34,982 nt of DNA from Saccoglossus kowalevskii (Eukaryota; Hemichordata; Enteropneusta; Harrimaniidae), in assembly GCF_000003605.2 (NCBI RefSeq), contig NW_003116455.1, positions 369,819 to 404,800 on the forward strand, written 5' to 3'. Position 1 is the stretch's first letter. Each line of letters starts with the position of its first letter. The position numbers and the translations under genes were made by a program. Below, one piece after another: positions 11,191 through 22,900 of the stretch. Under the pieces are notes generated by a model that was not told where the DNA came from, made no database searches, and saw only the letters and a list, made by a program, of their open reading frames with translations.

Positions 11191-12119
11191 CAAATAACTG
11201 TTAGCTGAAAAACACAATACAAAACTACATTTATTATTCCAAAGAATATTGTGAACTTAAAAATATGACTTTAATTAAAACTTGATTTTATACTACTATA
11301 CCACACGAAATTGTATCAATCAAACTTTTTAAATATCAATGGCTTTAGTCATTACAAATACACAATAATTGGATACGCTTCTACCTAAATTGTTAAGAAC
11401 AAAACTGATGTGAAATTTTCTGAACTAAAGAACCGCTTTGGGTTGCAATGAAACAATATAATCTAAAAGTAAATAATGTTCTGTAACATTTTGTATCTTA
11501 ATAACAAGAGATGGTTTTAAATATATTTAGTAACGAGGTAGTGTCGTGCATTTACTGTACCGTGTGAATTAATTAACTAAAACCTTTCGAAATTCACAAA
11601 AAATCTAAAAATAACAAAAAATAACCAAAGATAAAATTTTGAGTAAATAAAGCCCGAATACGACAAGCAGACCGACAACAGTGATCTAAAACAATTGACA
11701 CTAACTATCGCTTTACGAGTAATCTGAAAATATATAAATACAAATTGAATTTTTTTTGTATATGCTAAAAAATACCTTTTCGTGCTGCTTTTCGTCATAT
11801 CGTCATACAAACTGATTGCAAAATGTTATTGTTGAAAATAGCGTTCACATTCGTAAAAAGCGATTGCAAAGTTAATAGATTTGCTTAAAAATGTGACAAA
11901 TGTCTCGCCGAAACCCTTAGTGGAAGTTTAATGAGACACATAGCAGATTGGTCGACACATCTCGACAATTGAGCCTCATGGCACGTTTATTTGTTTTGGT
12001 GACTACCTGAGCAAACCGGCTGGTGAAACTATTTTCTTGGAATATCGTCACACAATTTTCACAACAAAATACATTGTAATATAATGTGTTTGATAAATCA
12101 AAAGAATCATTGATCTTCC
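11191..12119. other. AT-rich spacer, nothing recognised
   Basis: AT-rich sequence with no exon, RNA gene or element I can support. Remnants of the Penelope-like element could extend into its left end but show no motif. Confidence 0.4.
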
Positions 12120-12389
12120 ACGTAATGAATTGATTGTACATTTATTTACTGCATAAATATTTATTGATATATCACGTAATGAAGTGATTGTACATTTATT
12201 TACTGCATAAGTAATTATTGATATACCACGTAATGAAGTAATTGTACATTTATTTACTGCATAAATATTTATTGATATATCACGTAATGAAGTGATTGTA
12301 CATTTATTTACTGTATAAGTAATTATTGATATACCACGTAATGAATTGATTGTATATTTATTTACTGCATAAATAATTATTGATATACC
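12120..12389. repeat. Tandem repeat, five 54-bp units
   Basis: Five complete units start at 12120, 12174, 12228, 12282 and 12336, each beginning ACGTAATGAA and containing TGTACATTTATTTACTG. The period is exactly 54, a multiple of three, and stops are absent in one minus-strand frame. This yields a periodic 139-codon open frame that I regard as an artefact. Units alternate between two subtypes (TGATATATC and TGATATACC endings; AAATATTTAT and AAGTAATTAT interiors). This suggests a 108-bp higher-order step. Confidence 0.92.
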
Positions 12390-13690
12390 ACGTGGTTTAG
12401 TTTGCTGGAACATGGGAGGTTTGATAAAGAACTTCACTATCTTGTCTTTTTTGGCGTTGCAAACCATATTTGGCTGAAATGCTTACGCTTATGAAATGTT
12501 ATATGGGCGTGGTCGTTTTTGTAACTCGATGTCCGTAACTTAACAATCCAGCAACTCTCATGCTCAAGACTTTGACTGGAGGGGGCGGGGCGGGGGGGGG
12601 GTATAAACATTCGAAGTATAAAGTTAACGAGAAAGGATAGGTTTAGCACAGAACTATTGTAGGGGCAGGCGATATTGCTGGAGACGAGTAACCATACCAA
12701 CCATTATTGTTGTACCTGATAATTTTGCGGAGTTCATTTGTGGCATCGTAATTGTACCAGTGTGCATTCTTGTACCTACCTAATTAGCTATTATAATTGT
12801 ATTCAAATATATTGGCGCCCATCAGTCGAAAGTATCAGTGTGCCACACTAATGTAACTTTAAACTTGTTAAGAACCCGCAAACGAAGTGATACAAATTAT
12901 TTACTGACAAAAAAACAATTTCTAAACATTTCTTTTTGATTTGTTGGAAAAATTAGTTTTGTGTTGAATATTTCAAATATGTTGAAAACTATAAGTTTGT
13001 CATGGCTGACGTAAAAATGTGCCAAATATATCTAATTGGATTGGGACAAAACTATAAAACATTGTACAGAAATATATTAACATGTATGACATACAATGAA
13101 TATTGTGCATATCATAGTTTTATTGTACTGTATTGTAGAAATGTAACATTCTGTACATATTGAATACGGGACTTGGCGCTGTGTTATGTGCACATTACCA
13201 AGTTGGGATGCACGGGCAGTACATATTTGTGTCAGACATTATTTGATTTTACAAAATAAACAAATAAAATTGGAATAACCTATTGCACCTACATGAACAA
13301 AAATATTTTTGATATTTGATTAGCTGTTCTTGAGTAGATTTCGACTGTGACAGAAATATTTAAAGAATGGACAGTAACACAAGTTACATAATAGATTTAT
13401 TTAGTTATGCTACTAATGTTGTTAATTAGGATAGAATTCAGTTTTGCAAAAGTAAACCTCCAATTGGTTCACATAACACGTGTCCAAAAACGTTTTTATA
13501 TAAAGGTATTTGTCATCCACAAACCTAACTAGAAGACACTCTGCGTAATCTTCAAAACATATTTATGTTATTGATATAATTTTTATTTTTTTTAAAAGAA
13601 AGACTGGACATTTACTCAAACAATCAGATATTAATCTAATAATGGTTAGGTATTCTCCAATTCTTCAACAAGATCCAGTTCTCGCCTAAA
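12390..13690. other. Spacer with a G-rich tract
   Basis: No gene is visible. A guanine tract, GGGGG-C-GGGG-C-G10, lies within 12578-12601 and could fold as a G-quadruplex. The rest is AT-rich and unrecognised. Confidence 0.45.
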
Positions 13691-14490
13691 ATGTAATAAT
13701 CGATTGCTCCCCTCCTGAACATATTATGAAAATTCGTCCTCAATTTGTGTCGTTTTCAATAAACAATCATTTACAAAATAGCTGTTTCCAAAATCTCTCT
13801 AATATTTTAGTATTATTTCAGTTAACCTCTTAAAATTCTTCTAACATCAAAGTCAATGGAAATTCCCCTATCATAAATAAAATCGATATGATCAGTCTTT
13901 TGTCATTTTAAGAGTATCCGCACTGTAAATTTCATGACAATCCATCCATATGATTTTGAGTTATTAATGAAAAGTCATTCAGAATTTACATCTTTACCAA
14001 ATCTAATCTATTGGTATATGTGTCAATGGCAACCCCTCCTGAAATTGTGATAATAAACCATCCATAGCTTGTTTATAGGGTTAACCCTCCCGAACATTTC
14101 ACGGGCAAATAGCCATAACGTGTTTAGTTAATAACTAAAGAAAAAAAAAACATTCCCAAAATTACATTTCAAACAAACTATCACGAGAACCCAACTATAA
14201 CTTTTTGAGTTATTAATAAAATAGCTATTTTCATTACAATAGAATCCGATTCTATACCAAAGTCGACCCTGTTTAAGCTATACGTATTTTACCATATGTG
14301 AGAATCGCAACTTTTTTTAGACATTATTTTTTTATAGCACATGCTAACGTATTTCTAGAATACCAGTTACCTATCAAATCCAAGAATTCTTTACCAAACT
14401 GATCGATCCTTATCTGAAGATACACACCTTCTGAAAATTGAGAATCTATTCAAATATGTATGAATGAAAAGTCATTCCCTAAATGTGAAA
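13690..14490. repeat. Degenerate repeat region (CATCCATA...GAGTTATTAAT motif)
   Basis: Several diverged copies of one theme occur. It runs roughly CTCCTGAAA, then TTTCATGA, then AATCCATCCATA, then TTTTGAGTTATTAAT, then AAAAGTCATT. The clearest copies are at about 13930-13990 and 14178-14235. Weaker ones are near 13709, 14030, 14085 and 14430. Similar families are widespread in marine invertebrate genomes. No open frame survives. Confidence 0.45.
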
Positions 14491-14655
14491 TAAACATGAT
14501 GTATTTTGGCACATCATACCCCTAGTTGAAGTGCAGTTAGCTGCGATTTCTACTTGTGACACATATACAAAACACGTTACAGGTATTGCTCCAATACTAT
14601 CTGAATATTATGGTATCGAGAGAAGGAAACAAGAAAAATACAATTAAAAATGGTT

Positions 14656-15014
14656 TCACTATATTATGTATTTTTTTATTGTGCATTTAGTGTTTAATTA
14701 GGGATGTTTCCAAGAACCCAATGTGGGTAAGCATTTTCGCCGTACATTAACATACCAGGTTGTGTGACAGGTTGTAGACAGAGAATTTCATTTGTATACT
14801 GATTAGTTGAATATCCAGCTTTATTATATCATTGGATCACTATATTATGTACTTTTTAAAGCTGATCAAAATTTATTGTGCATTTAGTGCTTAATTAGGA
14901 ATGTTTCCAAGAATTTAGATGTGGGTAAACATTGTCTTCGTACATTGACATACCAGGTTGTGTGACAGGTTGTAGACAGAGTATTTCATTTGTGTACTGA
15001 TTAGTTGACTATCT
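14656..15014. repeat. Direct duplication of a 160-180 bp segment
   Basis: Copy 1 (14656-14815) and copy 2 (14836-15014) share the order TCACTATATTATGTA, TTATTGTGCATTTAGTG, TTAATTAGG-ATGTTTCCAAGAA, ATGTGGGTAA-CATT and a long block with ACCAGGTTGTGTGACAGG, ending in GATTAGTTGA. Copy 2 carries a short extra stretch (about 19 bp) near its start. Divergence is moderate, so the duplication is not recent. Confidence 0.85.
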
Positions 15015-15087
15015 AGGCTCATCATCATGTGTAATTTATAATTATTTTTTCAAATGACCAACGTCAGAGTCAGAATATAATGTATAT

Positions 15088-15122
15088 ACTTATATATATA
15101 TTTATATAATATATATATAAGT
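15088..15122. repeat. 35-bp AT palindrome
   Basis: ACTTATATATATAT and ATATATATATAAGT form 14-base complementary arms around a 7-base centre. It is a near-perfect cruciform-prone AT tract lying just after the direct duplication. Confidence 0.8.
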
Positions 15123-16540
15123 TTTCCCCAGTGTTTATTTTTTAATAATATACTAGTATCACGGGACGGAGTTTTGAACTAATTAACAAACATCTAACCG
15201 CCACAAAATGTGATGCCAAAAAGAAATATGTTTATTCACTGCTGACGTAATAATACTATAGATAGTGTTGAGTAATACCTCAATGACATTCTTTGCAAAA
15301 TATGCATGGAGTTAATTGATTATCCCAAATCCGATAATGGCACACTCTCAAGAGGCAAAGTCTAATGGTACACATAACTGTACTCGAACGCATGTATATC
15401 CCGTATGTAAACATACGCTGTCGTACTTTTCTTCTTCCGTTTTCAGCTAAGCGATTGCATTGCATAAATTAGTTGCGTGATACGCCATTTTATTAAAGCG
15501 GATAACAACACACGCTAAAAACGCAAAGGCTCAGGGGTAGATTATTGTTTGTACACAATGACACGCTATGGCCATCTGACGCATGCGCAGGTGATGACTC
15601 CCTTGCTTTAACACCCACCATCGGTGAAATTGTTTTGTCAATTTCGGGAAAACAATTCACCACTTGTTGACGATATAAAGGTCTTTTTAGATCTGACACT
15701 TGTAAATTGACTAAATGGTTTACATTTCTTAATTTATTAGTTATTATGCACAGTCAAATTACTGTTTACAGAAACCAAGTTTTGAATGTCGTGAAATGTC
15801 ATCTTTCAACGCTTTCTTCACGATAACTACGCGCTGTGAATTGGGTTCGTTGACGGACTATATCTGCGGAACAAAGGCTCACTTTCAACGAACAGTAAAC
15901 AAATCAAAAAATAGAACGAGCAACGAGAAACTCAATCCTGGAAGCACACAAAACGTAAACAATCATATACAAGCTTTCTGAAAACATATATTGCCATAGC
16001 TGTATGCTATCTAAAAATAACAAATTTACCTAAACAAATTTCAGTTGGTTTCCGTTTCAACTTCTCCATACGAACTGTTGTTTCGTTGGTATTCATGGTA
16101 ATACGTAGCCCTTGGCTTTGCTTTACAGCTTTATTTTTTATTTTGAGTTTGAAGTAGAGTCATATTGGTGGAAAATAAAGCCCCAAACCTACACACCCGG
16201 AGCGTATGGTACTTTCTTGTTCTCGCCTGATTCTGGCTCATTGAGAGAGGGGATGAATTCCTGATCAGAAAAAAATGACCAACGAACGTCATGAGGCTAA
16301 CGAACATACACGAAGGCGATCGGATCGCACAACCATAGTTCGTGAGTCGAAACAGTGTATCGGAACAAACACAACACCTCTTTGCAATTTGGAGGAATAA
16401 ACTTGTTCAATTTCCATCACTGGCTCCGAGATACTGTCAACAACTCGTGTTACGAGCCATCCGTGATAGCAAGCTGTTACTATGTTTTATGTTGTTTTAC
16501 AAATATTCTGTGTTTGCTATTTTTACTATAATATTAATTA
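15123..16540. other. Spacer, nothing recognised
   Basis: AT-rich DNA with short open frames on both strands that have no domain, signal peptide or splice context. An ACGCATGCGCAG string near 15580 resembles an NRF-1 site but has no gene attached. Homology to the copy A upstream region starts near 16540. Confidence 0.4.
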
Positions 16541-16916
16541 ATGCGTTCTGTGTCTGTAATATTCGCTAGTGACAGAAATACAATGGTGTAGTGCTGTGTT
16601 GAACAATCCATTTAATTCTAGAAAGTGTGTAGTGTGCTTAAATGTCTACCCTAGTCGCCCACTTGTAGCCTCAAACCCCAACAACGTCACTTACATATCC
16701 TACATACGTAGCAAGGCAACTGTAAGGACATGAGTTCTATATGTGATTACATCATGTGTAGAGGGCATTGTACCGCCGCATTTTTTCTGGGATGATTGGG
16801 ATCATGTGACCCCGTGTTACTTAATTTAAGGTAAGGATCACTTGGTGGATTTGAGCACTGCTACCGAACACACCAAAGTAAGACCGTGGGGTAGATGCTC
16901 TATGATCGCCATCAAG
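16540..16916 (+). promoter_or_regulatory. Promoter/5' region of sphingomyelinase-like copy B
   Basis: This is the duplicate of 5660-6054, with indels and many substitutions. It keeps the GTGATTACATCATG island (16743-16756), ACCCCAACAACGT and TACATACGTAGC. It has lost the TATA box of copy A, with TTAATTTAAG in its place. An additional in-frame ATG at 16902, absent from copy A, could add five residues before the Met at 16917. Confidence 0.5.
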
Positions 16917-19900
16917 ATGTTTTATTTAACAAGACCGGGATTGCTGCTGTCTTTGCTTATTATTCACTACTCACGTGAGTTTACTCGTTTATTTTTCATT
17001 GTGTAGAGAACATGTACATGTGCATGGGAACGCTCAGACATCCAAAATGTATATTACCATAATTCAGATGGTTGGGGAGTAAATTAGGCTGTAAGTATGT
17101 CCAGGTTGCATTATTAACACTTATGATTGAAAGAAAACAGTTGATAACAAATCCTATGCACCCCTATCTATTCCGCATCGGCCTGATTAGCGTAGGAAAG
17201 ACACATCCATGCTGTAGTACAGCTTTTCCAAATATCCTTCCTTATTTTAATCAGTACCATTGGCCATAAGCCATAATGTATACACTTAAATGTAACGCAA
17301 ATAAATAAATAGATTGTTTGACAAGAATAACCACTACTACTACTAGTCTGAATATTACAAACTTATACTTCACCTATGAATACCAAATTATATTTATATT
17401 TCAGTTAAATTTCCTTCCAACAAACTATGACGTTTTTGTAAAGAATAAAATACGTATTTTGCAAGATTTTGTATTGTATGTGTATTTTCAGATTGCAGTA
17501 GCAAAATAAATTACCATCGGCCTTTTGGCTAAGATTATGTGTAGTATCTGTTCTTATCAGCTTAATCCTTACTTATTTTTATGAAATTAAACCTCTTTTT
17601 CAAGTGCAGAAACTTAGAATAGATACCATATATACATACTAAAATTATACTGTTTCCAAGTTGAGGTAACATGAATTCATGAGATTCCTTTATTTATATA
17701 TTTTAAAATATTCGACCCTAAACGCGGTACACGCGTATACGCGCCAAATAAATAAATACACCTCTATTACGCATTTTTTTTATTTCAGCTTGTGTACCAT
17801 ATTTTTATTCAGAGAACAAACCACCGGAAAGACACTCACAGAATCGTTTAAAAGATATGATGGTACTTTTTAGGAATGAAACAAAAACATTGGAGTAAAT
17901 TGAACAAGTGTTGATTCTAGCTAGATAAGCGAACCCAACAAACGACCAATTGTAGATGCTTGGGTCTTCAACCCAATTTGTTGAAGCTACGTTAAATCAA
18001 CGTATTATTCACACATTAATTAATTAGATGTTGAAAATCGATTGAATAAGGAAATGGAATCAACATACTAGTAGATTTTGACATTGAAACAATGCATGTA
18101 TATTTATGTTGAACTAACGTTAAATCACTTTTATATAACTGAGTTGAAATTAAGTTTAAATGCCAATACTGGAACATGTGATCATATCAACATTGAGTAA
18201 ATATTAATGAACTGATGTTCAATAAACGTCATATAAGCACTTTTTCAAAACGTTCATAATGACCGAAAAACCAACGTTAACCGATTAAATTCACTAATAT
18301 CTGATTGAGGTCTACCTACGTTTGCATATACAATGTCAAAGCAATTGGTCAAGCAGTGTTCGAAAAGTCAGGAATAATATTTTTTTTACCAAAACTAAAA
18401 TTACCGTCCTAGCAAAATTAATACTGCTCTCAAAGATGGTGCCAACGTTCGACTCGACGACATAGAGCGGACTTTTAGTATTATATTTTCCACAGGCATC
18501 CACCCACATCCTATTGTCTGGTGCATATTACCCCGTCCTAAGTGGTGACATTCTTTGTCATTAAACTTGGCAAAAAAAGGGAAGACTACCTTTAAAGATC
18601 TATGGCACCTATTTATAGTATGCGGCAATAAGTTGACAACCTTGAACTAGGAATTGAATCAGCAATGTACATGTATGACATGATGTTAGTGCAATCTTTG
18701 AACTTGATTGTTCCCCTCATGTCAGAGATATCGTTTTAAAACACCATTGATGAAAACAATTTGTCTGTCAGTTTGGCATTATGATTTCGAAAAATATTGT
18801 ATGACTGTTCATTTTATTTTCGTTATGTTATGATTTAAAACAGCTATTTCAATTATTTACAGCTGATACATTTTCTCCGAATTTCATTAATATATTACAA
18901 TGCTGCGTCACACATCCTTAATTTTATAAGTAGAACAGAGAAGTTAAAAATTGTGAGCTGTAAATGAGAAAATTTATGTCCAGGATAATTGCGTAACGTT
19001 AAGAAATTAGGGAGAATCTTGTTAGGAATATGTGAATGAATGGTTTGGATTCAATAATTCCTACCATACCTCTCAGCCTATTAAATTTATTTAAAATTGT
19101 CAACCATATATATCATATATGTATCTGTTGTGCTTTGTTTCCTGCTGAGTTTATGTATACCCGCGTGTTTTTTCATAAAACTTATATGTTTGAGTCTGTT
19201 CCAGTATAGTCTACTGGAATCCGACCCCTGAGAGTTAAGTTAAGTTCTTCATACCCTCCAACATTTGTTGATGCAAAGTCTATGACAAACAAACAAGATG
19301 TCCGAACTGCAGATACAATGCAAAAAACAGATGTCATCACACAAACAATTCGAATGAAAAAATATGATTCCTTACATTCAATGAGATTCATAGACAGTCG
19401 ATTGAAATGCCTTCTACGGACACTTAATCAGATTCACTTCAAACTATGCATGTATCATTATTATTATTCGGCATACATAATTTAATTAATATTGTAAATA
19501 TGACATATTTTCTTGATTCTTTTGTGACGTGGTGAATTTAGAGAAGCAGTTTTCTTGACGTTGATACATTTTAGATTCGGGTGTCAATTTATTCATATTG
19601 TAATGAACCACCCACGTGTTTTTTTTGTATATAACTGGTTTGCTTGATTCTGTTCTAGAATATTTTATTTGAACCCCCCTATCTCAGGGAGTTAAGTATA
19701 TATATATATATATATTCGCGCCAAAGGTATCTCATCCTACCATTCTAGGATTAAAAACTACGGACATAGATCATTCCACTCAGCCTGAGTGTGGGCAAAA
19801 AATTACTGTTTGTTTGTTTTTATTTTCATTACCGAGAAATTTGACCTCAAAGGTTAGGTAATTTTTCACATAGCTTTTTTAGCTCTTATGTGATTTGTTT

Positions 19901-22900
19901 GGTTTGGCTGAATTTGCTCATACTTGACAGGCAGGTCGTACCGTTACTAATTGGAAAATAATACTGGCCCACCACTGCCATGGCAACAGCCTCCCCAAAA
20001 ACTGATTTTTGAATACTTTCTCCCCAAATTACTTCCTACCAGTCTTGTAATAGCAGTGTTCAAATGGCCATACTTTTTGCTCACCGACAAGAGATTACCG
20101 GCGCCGACATTATTACACTGCATCAACGTGATATATTTGCAACGCAACTTTGAATTTTGAATGAACTGTAAATGTTGCGTTCAATCTAGAAAATACAATG
20201 GTAAATATTAATCAATGACAATTCAGCAAAAACATAAGCATGATTCAATGTGTTATTTTTATTGTCATTAATATAGTATGGTAAGTACGTGTATGCCAGT
20301 CATTTAACACTGGCTATAGTCGTTGCTGTTAGTACTGCAAATTACTGATTCCACATAAAGGTAAGTAATATTGAAAGAAATGTATATATTATCTGTACTT
20401 ATTCTATTAAAGTCACACTTGAATCAGTACATATACCGTTTTCCAACAAACGTGTCTCTGAGTGAACTCTGTTTCAAACTGATTTTTTTTTGGAATCAAG
20501 CAGCTTTTATAATATTTCTTTTTTCCTTCTGTTGTTTCCAGTTTTTAAATACCTCTCTAAAATTGGTCCCTCTATATTTATTTTCAATAATCTGCTAACA
20601 GGACTGGTTCTCAATAAGTTCCTCATATTTGTTTCCACTACGTTATACTATAAAAAAAAATCACTGAAGTGCATGGTGTATGACAATTAATTCACATATA
20701 TTTGCATAAATACTAACATCTTTCATTATAACATGTCTGCAAAACTCCACCAGACTCGAGGTTTTGTTTTGAATCACCAATGGTAATATAATAAGCCATT
20801 CCATCTGAATGATGTCCGAGTCAATTATTGGCTCATATACAATACCATCACTTCTAGTTTTTGATACTCCAAAATATTCAATTATTTGTTTTAGCTCCGT
20901 CCTACCAGAATTGATATCAGAAACATCTTTAGGTAAGATAAATGGCTCAAATATGCCAAATGCCACCATCAAGTCAGAATTTGGAAATCTTTTTGAAATA
21001 TTCAGTACTACCTTGTCAATGAATTCAGCTTGAGTAGTTTCAAATATTTCCTCTCTTTGTTCCGTGTCCTTTATCTGATGAGACATAAACATAGATAATC
21101 CACTCTCTGTAGCATTCAAACTTGGTACAAGTTTCTAAAATTCTTGCGATGTTACACCAGGATTAGTCTTGAGCCCATGCATGGCCATAATATATGCTTT
21201 TAATTTTTGCTAATAAGTTTACAAAACAGGTAAGTAAACTATCAATACATATTATGATAGATTATACAGACCTATGAAAAAAAAATGATATGAAACGTCT
21301 GCTTTAATGTCACGGATGTGTTTTCTTGCAACATTTCGCTTTAGATTTTATAAATTCTTTGGAGAATAATGAAAGAATTTGAAGAGAACATTAACAATTT
21401 CTTGAATTTTTACAAGATATTTAATATTGTTCGCAGCGTTTCCACTTGATAGGGCTAACCTATGAGCAAGGCAATGGTTACTAAGTATGTAAGGGTTTAA
21501 ATCATTCTTGAATTTAGTTGTAACACCAGCTTTAGTAACAGTCATTACAGAGAATCCATCTGTAGCAAGAGCAATTATGTTTTTATGACTAAAACTAGAA
21601 TGTCGACAGTCTAGACTAAGATCTCTGTTTGTTAAATATACACCATCCACAAGATCACGCTCATCTGACTAACTGTTGCTACGTGTACTTAGAGCGCGGA
21701 CAGACTTGTATAGGTAATCTCTGTGTGTAAACGGTGCATCCGAATTTAATAGTTACTCCATGCTATTAAGGCTAGTTCTTCTCTTTATATTTAAAAATCT
21801 GCTTGTAAAAAAGTATTTCGTTCGGTAATTTGCGTCATAATAATTATTAATTGTTATGTATTTGAAATAGATACATACCTACTGGAGTAACCAAATTTAA
21901 ATAAAGATAATTTATCTACTTATGGAACATGATAAAAAAAATCGCCATTGCATGGCGCTCTCTACGTGCGCGCCATCAATTATAATAGCTAGAATTCTAC
22001 GTGTAACCTGTTTATAATTGATAATGTTGTCACTTTGTTTTCCAGCACTACATAAGAATCCATCGGGAGAAGAAATAGCATGCGACAATCCATCGCTAGA
22101 GGGACTGCGCGTCTGGTTAGGTGGGTGTAACGCATTCAACACATTTCTAAATTATTCTGACCACTGACCTACTGGAGAGTACGTGTTCTGACTAAATGTC
22201 AAATGAGCGATCATATGAAACACCGTTTTGTGCAAATTGTTTTATCAGCGAGGACACATACATGTATATTTAATATCAGCAACAAATACTAGTAACAACT
22301 AAGTTGTTTTAAAGGGCGGTGGTCGTCGCGCCACGAATGCACGAGCTATGGGTCTCGTAAGATGGTGACTTTGACTTACCCAGTCCAATGAGTACAAACT
22401 GAGTCGTTACTAAGCTTTAACTAGATAATTTATTTAGTGATTAGAAGGTAACGGAGAGTCGCCGGCGAGAATTAGTGCAAGTAGCGCCCAGGTCAAAACT
22501 CGGGTTCGTGATTGTATTAGAAGAGCGCATTGGATTGTGGGAAAACACAAATTTCGCACATGCGCGGAGAGACTACTACCGCTTTTTAACTTTGGATGCG
22601 AACAACGGGTTCTTGTCACCCAGTTGCTACGCATGCGCACGCGAGCAAAACGTGCAGAACAGCTTATTGAATAATGAACAGTGTATCAATGAACGGTTTG
22701 CTAGATTCGTCTCTCAGCTGATTCGATAGGACTTCCCTTTAAATTTAACATTAAACAGGTTTTAAGAAAAAGTGACAAAAGAGAAATAAGTTGCTACTTT
22801 ATTTATTTAAGCTTTTCGCGCCTACGATTATTTGTGTGAAAAAAAAAACAAAAAAACATCGGGAACAAACGCTTAGCTTGAGTGAAAAGATGATAAGGCG

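Noticed and set aside
12048..12467. 139-codon minus-strand open frame
   Set aside because: It is produced by the 54-bp tandem repeat, whose period is a multiple of three.
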